This document shows positions 21,676 through 29,358 of a DNA stretch of 29,358 nucleotides, piece after piece; the first letter of the stretch is position 1, and the number at the start of each line of letters is the position of its first letter. The notes below the pieces were generated by a model. The model made no database searches, had not been told where the DNA came from, and saw only the letters and a program-made list of their open reading frames with translations. This stretch comes from Cylindrodendrum hubeiense (lineage: Eukaryota > Ascomycota > Sordariomycetes > Hypocreales > Nectriaceae), in NCBI GenBank assembly GCA_014621425.1, contig JAANBB010000474.1, positions 1 to 29,358 of the forward strand. Reading direction: 5' to 3'. The position numbers and the translations under genes are program-made.

Positions 21676-22423
21676 CTATAGTACGAGGAATGCGGTTACA
21701 GTTACTGAGATTGCAACTAATGCTGAAATTCGTTGGCCAAACCTCTTTGCAGCTCCCTTATACGCCCAGACCTCACAATGGCCGTGCCTAGCATTGTACT
21801 TGCTTGCTGTATGAATCGCGAAGCTCTGAATCGAGTACGGGAGTGTCCGACACTGGCCGCCGGACCCAGTCTGACAACTCGTTTCGAACCAAGGGTGCTG
21901 GTCCTCGTCGGCATCTTCACCGCCGACCTGTTCACAGTCTGGAAATGCATATACATAGAACACCCATGGAGCCTCTTCACCAGCCTTGATTACACCCGTC
22001 TTATTGACCTGATTATACCAGACACGAGAATAATTCGAGTTAGAGTCATACAAGTCGCGATTGTAGATGAGCCAATCGACGCCGTTGGGTTTGATTAGGT
22101 CGCCGTTTGAGTCATAACTCTTTTCTGTGGCATTTTGAAATCCGGTGTCGTTAGATTGTGAAAATATTTCCGAGAGGTTAAAGCAGGTATATTGTGACGG
22201 GAGGCTGGATGTCGTGAGGATGAGGCCGTTTAATGCGTCATCGGTCCGGCACAACTCTTCCTGACCGTCTTCATAAAAGGAAAGTGTAATGTTTCCGTTA
22301 CTTTGGGCATAGTCAGTAGGGTCATGGCCGCGGGGGTCGAGTGGTCTGATCTTACCCTCGCACCCCCTGTATCAAGGGGCGTAGTGATAGAAGTGGGAGC
22401 ACTGCGAGTGCCTTGAGCGTCAT
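21676..22423 (-). pseudogene. Secreted or surface-anchored protein with a one-base frameshift
   Basis: An ATG at 22423 opens MTLKALAVLPLLSLRPLIQG, a good signal peptide, but this frame then stops within a few codons. The main frame, open from about 22370 to the stop at 21676, starts as CEGKIRPLDPRGHDPTDYAQ. It runs about 230 residues with N-glycosylation sites (NIT, NLS, NAT, NYS, NKT) and paired cysteines. It ends in a hydrophobic tail (ISALVAISVTVTAFLVL), as in GPI-anchored or tail-anchored proteins. The two parts differ by one base, and the shift falls in or next to a run of five G at 22363-22367. No intron of normal size fits between them. The case is either a recent null allele or a sequencing error in the homopolymer. 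I do not recognise the family; the sequence looks otherwise conserved and undamaged. Confidence 0.6.
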
Positions 22424-23867
22424 GTTGCTTGAACAGAGTCTGCGCAATGCACTTTAGGAAATTGTGCCGGAATCCTCATCTATGAGAGGAAGGATGTTTG
22501 ATGCATTAAGCCTAGAAGAGGCCCGAGGAATGGGAATAAAGTTTATTATTAAGGGACAACGAATCTCAGCTCAAAGCCTCAACCGAAAACGCCAACTGAA
22601 AACGTCAACCGAGGTCTGCTCAGCCACGTACGTCATGATTCAAAACGATTACCAATCCCACGATCATTCATCAACTGGCACACCACGATGCGCCATTGAT
22701 GTTTCTTGGATGCGTAAGTGCCTGCCGGCGCGTCGACATAAGGTATTCTTCAATGTTGGCCGAAGGTTCTAGTACTAAAACGGCAATAACCAACTTATTA
22801 AAGACTAGCATCACGTACCTACGCATTATTCGGGCAACCCAGGTAAGACATCCAATTTTAGAAGTGTTCCTTATTAGTGGTTGCGCTGAACCAAAAGCAT
22901 ACCCCAAGCCAGAAAGCACGTCATTCTCATTCTCAAGTTTCCAACGGAGGGAGGAGAATTATCACGCAACCTTTTACCCATCTAGGCTCATGTTGTCATT
23001 CTCACTCTACAAAAGCTACTCTGTGAGAGAACATCTTTCGTTTCATTATAAGGTACTGAATGATTATCTTAATAATTACTCAGGCTACTTTATCCCTACT
23101 TGAGCTCACATTTGGATCTTAACCATGCTTCGAATCCTCTAGGCTCTGTTTGCACCAGTGTCTACCTAATCCCGATTAATATCCCACCTCATATTGGGCG
23201 TCTCACCCGAGTTCACCGATTGATTAAGGAATGAAGCAAAATTCTTTACCGGAGTACTGATAGATTGGAGTAGGGTGGCTGGCATTTGTTGATAAGAGGG
23301 CGCAAACTCCGTGATTATTATCCCCATCTGCATTCTCTGAATGAAGTAAATCATTTTACAATCAGCGGCTACCAATGGCATCTCGTTAGCTTTGCAGATC
23401 CAGTTCTAGAGCAATGCAGTGGCATAATCACGTACGAGTATTTAAATCGTCGTTGATGCAGACCTCAACGCTGCCTTAACATGGCGGAACGTCGTCCTGA
23501 ATGCGCCCAAGATCTGGAGCTGTGGGGAGATTCATACGCTAAGACTCAATATAACAAGCAGAGCTTAATCTGAATAAGTAAAGCTGTGCTGAGAGATAAA
23601 GTTAGAGAGATTGGGTGACTATCATCACTGCTTCGGTTTTCAAAACAACACACGAACTAGTTGGCGGCGGTGAAGCGATGCTTGGAGGGCGTACTGGGGA
23701 CCGCGGGTGCCATGCATAGGTGCGATAGCAAGTGGATCATATAAACGCAGCTAGCTGAGGCTATTGAGACTATGCTAAACCTTCTGCTTTTGAGAAAATG
23801 CGGTTATCCTTTCGATGTCAGCTCTGTATCAGATGTTATCGCTTCTAGAAGAGAAACACATATCAGG
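22424..23867. other. Gene-free interval between two broken genes
   Basis: No gene is supported. Open frames such as 22696-23103 plus and 23166-23381 minus show no family motif. The left end is the upstream region of the frameshifted surface-protein gene; the rest lies 3' of the methyltransferase pseudogene and is AT-rich in places. Confidence 0.4.
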
Positions 23868-25151
23868 TGCAATAAGTATGAGACTTCTTGTTTGTGAGCG
23901 CCTCCCGAACTCTGCCCAACCATGCTTAGACATCGGTGTACTCCCAGCCCATGGTACTGGTTAGCATATACAGGCCAAATCCTTCTAAGCCAGTTTCGAG
24001 AGACAATTTGTAAAACTGCCCAACCTCGTTCCATCTCTTATCCGCCGGCCAGCTGCCTACAGGCAACTTGATCATTTTCGTCTGGGTATCATTAAATCCA
24101 GCTTCTCCCATTCGCTCCACAAGCTTATCGTTAGAAATTACGGCGAAATCCAGTCCTGTCTTCTAGCTGACTCGGTCGAACAACTCGTGCCGCTCGACAA
24201 AGATATTGTCGCAGGTAAGGGCCCATCATCCGATTGCAAGAGTGAGCTGCAATCTTGATGTTCCAGCCAGCCGCCTGGTTTGAGGTACCGATAGCACACT
24301 CTACGTATCTGAGTCCAATCCTTAAAACACACCAGCATTTAGCGGATGTGAATATATTCGAGGCTATGATCTGGGAATGTCCACTCCTGTGTAGTATCAT
24401 CCAACTCGAATTTGCAGTTCGGCGGCGCCCAGGCTGGCTGGATGGGCGAAAGGTCGGCGCCTATCACCTCTGCCTCTGGAAATTCGTCGAGGAAACCGCT
24501 AGCCCAATGATTAGAGCTTCCCACAGAACACACATTTGACTTACATAGCCCAGATACCTGTTCCAGTGTCAACATCGAGAAACTATTGCGGATTCTCTAG
24601 AGGTGCGAGGAACAATTTGTTATCAAGTGCTAGGAATAGCATGTGACGGCTGGTGGATAATTACTTTCTGTTGCAGCTGGGAATATTCTTTAGGCGGCCT
24701 CGGTACTTCCTTTATGTCCAGCCCTCCGTTCTGCTGTGGGTCATTAGGCGCCCTGATAGTCTCTCCTCAGTCAGTCTTCGACAAACAGCTTTCCACCAAA
24801 CCACTATTTGAAGAACAAGTGTTAATACCAATATTCAGGGGCCTTGAGGTTTTGGTATGTCCTTCCATGTACCTTGTGATACTCCAAAGGGTTGAGCTGA
24901 TTGAAGTGGTAGAAAGATATGTATAGATAATCGTCATCCCTAAAGCTCCAACTTGATGTTCTTACTATAACGCACTCGTCAGTACCAAGAGAAGGCTCCT
25001 CATCTTCATCATTGAAACGTGGATCCTGTAATGAGAGTCAGATCTGTGGTTCAGCGGAGTGCCCCGGCAGTGCAGATTATCACACGACTGCGATTTCATC
25101 AGTGGTGCTCAAAGCCGGCCAAGAGGCTGACAACTCATTAGAGTTGGCCAT
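23868..25151 (-). pseudogene. LaeA-like SAM-dependent methyltransferase pseudogene
   Basis: Minus-strand pieces follow the family order. MANSNELSASWPALSTTDEI is near 25151. After an apparent intron come DPRFNDEDEEPSLGTD, then EYHKVHGRTYQNLKAPEYW and PNDPQQNGGLDI. Motif I is VDTGTGIWAI, split by an intact intron (24499-24544). Next come FPEAEVIGADLSPIQPAW, QEWTFPDHSLEYIHIR, YRYLKPGGWLEHQDCS, MGEAGFNDTQTKMIKLPVGS and LETGLEGFGLYMLTSTMGW. In-frame stops are at 24583-24585, 24339-24341, 24163-24165 and 23926-23928, and frameshifts occur after SDDGPLP and in the 5' part. Motif I has D where G is usual. Fungal relatives methylate small molecules or act as LaeA-like regulators; this copy cannot make a full protein. 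Several lesions fit C-to-T or G-to-A change. Confidence 0.85.
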
Positions 25152-25727
25152 TACAAGAGATGAACTTTGAGTAAGCTCAATCAGTGTCGATTTGAGCGAA
25201 ACCAGATTCAGTTCATGGGAGATGCGGGGTTCAAAATATGGATCCCGTCGAGTTGTTTGTAGTGAACTTTTATAGGCACAAATGTGGTAGGACCGGTTCA
25301 TTATATATGTTTAATCCGTGGTTGGCGGGAGATTATCCTAATGAGGAACCCCGCGTATATGGAATTTCATGTTCTACTTATTGCTCGAGTTTCAGTAATG
25401 GAGCATCAGAATCAGGGTGGAGGAGCACTCGTAGCAAATTTGAATGCGTTGTATCGCAGACAGTTGGTGATTTTCCTCATTAGCTTGACATTTTTCCGCT
25501 CCTACTTTAATAATTTCCCAGACTCCTTGTGGCCCCCTTTGTTGATTACAAACGACAGTGTATAGGCTTTTGGCTTTGACCCCTGTCGTCGACTAGGGTC
25601 TCTTCCCAGTAATGATCCTAAAAAATTGACCATCTAAGTATTGCCGCAAGTGGACCGGAGCTTGGGATCACATTTGTTGAAGAGGGTAGGTCCGATTGCA
25701 TACATCGACGTTCAAGGGGTTAGCCGT
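25152..25727. other. Gene-free interval upstream of the methyltransferase pseudogene
   Basis: No supported gene. It includes the former upstream region of the methyltransferase copy. Overlapping plus-strand frames at 25238-25565 have no recognisable features. Confidence 0.4.
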
Positions 25728-25985
25728 ATACTAGGCTCGTAGTGGTGGAAGCTGGTCAAGGTCGAGTGATTTGGCTGTTAAAGTCACTAATGTATTGATG
25801 GGGTCACCCTTCGAGAAAAGTACTCAGGGTTTGGAAACTCCAAAGATGGAATCAAAACTCATCAATCCGAGGGTCGAAGTCGGGTCATCAATGTTCCCTG
25901 CAAGCCACGATTCGCGAATAAGGATTCCATCAATGATTGGGGAGCGGCACTGACCGATAGAGCGGGCTGCAGGTACGACTCTACC
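25728..25985 (-). pseudogene. Possible coding relic of unknown family
   Basis: One minus frame reads like protein over about 80 codons but is broken by TGA and TAG. It includes CRSPIIDGILIRESWLAGNI, STLGLMSFDSIFGVSKP, a stop, VLFSKGDPINTLVTLTAKSL, DLDQLPPLRA and a second stop. Both stops could come from C-to-T change. I do not recognise the family. It may be an old gene remnant like its neighbour, or a chance pattern. Confidence 0.25.
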
Positions 25986-26110
25986 ATCGGGTCATCCTAG
26001 TTGTCGAATCAATGGTGTCATCAGCAGCTAGATGGAACACGTTGACACTTGACTATCCTCACCGATGCAATATGATGAAGTTTGCTTAGCAATCTTGGGG
26101 TAGGGACCAG

Positions 26111-26162
26111 GGATATGAACCAAGGATAGGAACCAGGGATATGAACCAAGGATAGGAACCAG
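26111..26162 (+). repeat. 13-bp tandem repeat, four units
   Basis: Alternating ggatatgaaccaa and ggataggaaccag units make a perfect 26-bp period over 52 bp, with partial units on each side (gggaccag before, ggac after). It lies about 120 bp past the stop codon of the amino acid permease gene on the minus strand, so it may fall in that gene's 3' flank. Confidence 0.9.
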
Positions 26163-26280
26163 GGACTGTACGATTGCTCGCTAAAGCAATAGGCATAACA
26201 ATTGGCACAAATGTAATATGTAAATGTTCAATAAATCTAACTTGCTATTATAACAACGAACGCTTCAATAAGGAATACGC

Positions 26281-27772
26281 TTAACCAATGGGTGCGCAAG
26301 TGAAGACGCCACGAACGCTACCGTCGCGGAACTGGCTGACCTAAGAGGAGGTTAGTAATGGACGGCGAGACAAGAGAATGGGAGCAACTTACAATATCGT
26401 CAATGCTAGCGTAGGTGCCGCCAACGAGAACAATCATTCCAATGATGAAGATGAGGGCGTTGGCAATGGCCAATGGCAGGTTCTCCTTAGAGTACCAGGG
26501 GCCCTTGCGGATGAGCATGAACCACATGATGGCGGGGAAGTAGAAGGTGAATCCGGAAATGAAGAGAGAGGAGGAGATGGAGAGAAGATCGCTGAAGAAG
26601 GGAATGGCCTCGGCAATGACGAAGGCGACGACGGTGATGACAGTAATGAGAGCCAACCAGGTGATCCATCCCATCTTGGTGTTGATGTAGCGGATGATGG
26701 AGTCCTTGAAGAAGCGGGCGTGAAGGTAACGGCTGACGACAGTGGTGTTGATGGATCCCGAGATGAAGATGACAGGGAGAGCGATACCGAAAGCGACCTT
26801 GGAGATGAGATCACCGGCGGAGAGAAGAGCGGGAGACTTGACATCCTGGCCAACAAAGGCGTAGATGAGAGCGCCGGTCAGGGTGTAGATGGCAATCTCA
26901 ATGAGACCGAGGGCCCAGATGGACTTGACGAAGTCCTGGGGAGTGTGCATCTCGTCCATGAAGGAGAACTGGCAGACGGCGAAGGAGTAGGCGAAGACGA
27001 TGTTGGTGATGGCGATGAAGGCCTCGGTGAAGGTGAGGCCTTCCTTGGGCCAGGCGGACCAATCGACAGCGGAGAGACCACCAGCGGAATCTCCGGCCTT
27101 GATGCCAGTGGCGATGATGGTGATGCCGACGGCGAGGGCGATGGAGACGAAGTCAATGTAGCCGAGAATGGCGACTTCGGCGAAGGAGGGCGGGATGGCA
27201 ATGATGAGGAGGATGATGGCAGAGACGACACCAAAGACGACGGAGCAGGCGCCGTTGTCAGTGATGTTGAGGAAAGCAATGGTACCAGTCAAGCAGTGGG
27301 ATCCGACCAGGAAGATGAGTTGCAGGGAGAACATGACACCGACCAGCTCGTAGCCGAACTTGCCCATCATGAGTTGACCAGCATCAGCATAGTGGGAGAC
27401 GTGGGGGTAGGCCAGCTTGACCTGTCCGACGACGTAACTGGTGTAGATGGCGACGAGACCGAGGCCAACACAGAGGATAGTTCCGGCAACCATGCCCAGG
27501 GTAGCGAAAGCAGAAGGGAGACTGAGACAGCCGAGGGCGATGGCCTCGACGATCAGGACGACGGTGAGACGCTTCCAGCCGAGACGGTGGAAGTGGGCGT
27601 TGCCCTCGGCGGCCTTTTGCTTCTCTAGGTCGGCGCGGGTTCGCTCATCGAGCTCGGCGACCTCGCCAATGGCGGTGTTGTCAAACATCTCCCGCGAATT
27701 GGTCTCGCGGACCTTTTCTTGGCTCTTGCGGTCCGATGAGTGGTCGGCGGACGTGTTCAGGATGTTGTCCAT
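26281..27772 (-). CDS. Mtr-type neutral amino acid permease (AAAP family)
   Basis: Two exons: 27772-26393 and 26340-26281. The intron 26341-26392 (GTAAGT...TTACTAACCTCCTCTTAG) adds a short last exon ending VFTCAPIG. The product is 479 residues. A charged cytoplasmic N-terminus of about 70 residues precedes about eleven hydrophobic segments. The first, LTVVLIVEAIALGCLSLPSA, carries the GxxSLPxAF pattern of the Aa_trans family (PF01490). Relatives such as Neurospora Mtr import neutral and aromatic amino acids across the plasma membrane by proton symport. The start at 27772 (MDNILNT, context ATCATGG) is the first ATG of the frame. The gene looks intact and strongly codon-biased, suggesting good expression. 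Together with the secreted aminopeptidase 9 kb away it would suit peptide use, but the genes are not adjacent. Confidence 0.93.
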
Positions 27773-27915
27773 GATTGTGAGATGTGGGGTGTGTGAGTGG
27801 GAAGGATAGATGAGTGAATGGAGAGGGGGGAGCCCAGTTGATATGGGTCTTTGATGGTTCAATCGAGTGAAGTGAAGAGAGTGTGGGAATGAATGGTTGA
27901 GAGAGAGGGGAGAGT

Positions 27916-27949
27916 TGGAGGCTTTATGTAGCTGGAGGCTCTATGTAGG
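27916..27949 (-). promoter_or_regulatory. 17-bp direct repeat with TATA-like box upstream of the permease
   Basis: Two 17-bp units (tggaggctttatgtagc, tggaggctctatgtagg) stand head to tail. On the minus strand the first contains CATAAA at 27929-27924, about 155 bp upstream of the ATG. A CT-rich stretch on the minus strand (27780-27915) separates it from the start codon, as in the leaders of well-expressed fungal genes. It is a likely core promoter. Confidence 0.5.
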
Positions 27950-29358
27950 ACGAGGCCTTACGGATGGGGGGAGGNGGGGAGATAGAGAGAGAGCGGGAGA
28001 CAGGGAAGGGCAAATAGTTTCGTACCGAGAGTGAGACCGAACTTTGTGGTAGAGTGCACCAAAGACGGGCTGTGGGTCGAGGGTATCGGGGCCCACCGCG
28101 GGTGCTCTGAATTACCGCTTTGAGGAGGCGGAGGACGCTCGGCGGGTTCGGGGAGAGAGCAGAGAGAGCAGAGGGGACAGCGAGAAGGCATCTCAGGGTC
28201 GGGGAGGCAAACAGACTAGCTAGCGAGCACGGAGAACCCTGCTCGTGGGCGTGATGCCGGGATGCTAAGTGTGCTAGGGAGACGATGGTGGACATGGCGG
28301 CCATGGTGATGATGACGGCGCCAGACCCCCCCAGAACCCCAGACCGGCGAGCGTTCCCCACAGGAAGCTGGATTGTGCTCGCGGCGACCGGGCACAGGGT
28401 TGATGACGAGATTCATTGGCAACGGGCAAGTCACGACGAGGCCAAATGGGCAATTCTGTCGCCCCCTAGGCGTCGTGTCCCTCGACGGGGTGCCGAAAGC
28501 CGGCTCGCCAGAGGCTAGGCGTGGTGGTGAAGCGGACGCCTGGGAGGATGGCCATTTACAGCAATTCCGTTTACCTAATGCGGGACCGGCAGTGCTACGA
28601 CGGAGCCTCCACAGAGCCGCAACGCCGGCCTCTGCTTGGCTGGCGGCGCGTTGCGATGTGTCACCGAAACCCGCGACGGAGCCGCGCACGGCTGGAGCAG
28701 CGAGGGCAGCAAGGGACGCTGGATCCAGAAAAAGAGGAGCCAAGAGCCTGCAATGTCCAGTGCTGGCCCTGGAGCATGTTGGGGAAATGGACAATGGGCC
28801 ACGGTTGAGGCACAATCCGGCGAGTGGTGCTGCCAGTGCGGTGGGCTGTCGGCCCCGTCATCCCCATACACCTAAACGGCTTCTCCGCAGAGTGAGTTTG
28901 AGATTGGGTTGGGGAGCGTGGTAGTTTTTACGTCAACATGCTGGTCGGCCGCGAGCAGCAGAGGCCTAGAGCCGCGGAGAGAGAGCGTAGTCGCGACCAA
29001 CTCGTCCAAGGGGGCCATCTCGCCCGCACTGGCGCATCGCGGTGCACTCACACACCGGGCGCCCTCGACGGAGCGTCGCCCGGCGCTCCCTCGACACCAC
29101 GGCGGGCGCCAAGACGGAGCCCGACGTCGCATGACGGCACGTCGACCGTGCTGGGCGGAAAATTCTGCACCGGGCTCGCCGAAACGAGCTCCGACCCAGC
29201 GAGCGCTGCGCGGGCGCGCCCAGGACGACCGACGCGCACCCATCTCGTCAGCCCCGGGTTGGAAGCCTTCTCGAAGGCCGCTAGCCGGGGGCGCGTGCGG
29301 GGGATTGGGTCAAAGCGACGGCGAGAGAAGGCGACGGGGATGTGGTGAGAGAACAGTC
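27950..29358. other. GC-rich region without a recognisable gene
   Basis: One unresolved base (N at 27975) sits inside a G-rich run. From about 28,030 to the end the sequence is GC-rich. Long open frames exist on both strands (28216-28815 minus, 28373-28924 plus, 28938-29348 plus, 28872-29243 minus), but all are rich in Arg, Ala, Pro and Gly, as expected from composition alone. I see no domain, signal peptide or intron-linked partner. The region is at least partly the upstream region of the permease. An uncharacterised exon or leader of a gene beyond the right edge cannot be excluded. Confidence 0.4.

Noticed and set aside
26378..27628. Plus-strand open frame of 416 codons rich in Gly, Asp and Glu
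   Set aside because: It lies antisense to the permease exon and reflects its strong codon bias. The minus frame is a clear 11-segment permease.
28216..29348. Four long open frames in the GC-rich right end
   Set aside because: Overlapping frames on both strands with Arg/Ala/Pro/Gly-rich products are expected from high GC. No domain supports any of them.

Overview
This window is nuclear DNA from a filamentous ascomycete. The genes are intron-split, with short introns of 46-73 nt, GT-AG ends and CTAAC/CTGAC-like branch sites. The proteins belong to families typical of these fungi: an ankyrin giant with a fungal N-terminal domain, a DUF2421/ArAE transporter, an NmrA-like protein, a secreted M28 aminopeptidase, an Mtr-type amino acid permease and a LaeA-like methyltransferase. 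The style fits Sordariomycetes, probably Hypocreales. That placement is an inference from protein families, not a measurement.

Layout. (1) <1-4123, minus: the 5' three quarters or more of a membrane-anchored ankyrin-repeat gene that runs off the left edge. (2) 4.2-6.2 kb: gene-poor DNA with one copy of a degenerate dispersed repeat and a possible coding relic. (3) 6192-9351, minus: a three-exon ArAE/DUF2421 integral membrane protein. (4) 9.4-11.3 kb: gene-free, ending in a second copy of the same repeat. (5) 11402-12397, minus: a two-exon NmrA-like NAD(P)-binding protein, with a wrecked WD40 (NACHT-WD40 type) gene fragment 285 bp upstream of its start codon. (6) 14056-15069, plus: an intronless secreted DUF8021-like protein, convergent with (7) 16090-17711, minus: a secreted three-exon M28 aminopeptidase. 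(8) 17.7-21.6 kb: no recognisable gene, but a 71-80 bp tandem repeat. (9) 21676-22423, minus: a secreted or surface protein with a one-base frameshift just after its signal peptide. (10) 23.87-25.15 kb, minus: a LaeA-like SAM methyltransferase pseudogene with several stops and frameshifts. (11) 26281-27772, minus: an Mtr/AAAP amino acid permease. (12) 28.0 kb to the end: GC-rich DNA with no recognisable gene.

The working genes do not form an obvious pathway or biosynthetic cluster. They sort into a nutrient group (aminopeptidase, amino acid permease, secreted DUF8021 protein), an efflux or stress group (ArAE protein, NmrA-like protein) and a recognition-type group (ankyrin protein, WD40/NLR relic). 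The striking property is the density of broken accessory genes and repeat copies between intact conserved genes, as in a fast-turnover region. I found no CRISPR array, tRNA, rRNA or intact transposon. I also found no convincing new multi-gene system.
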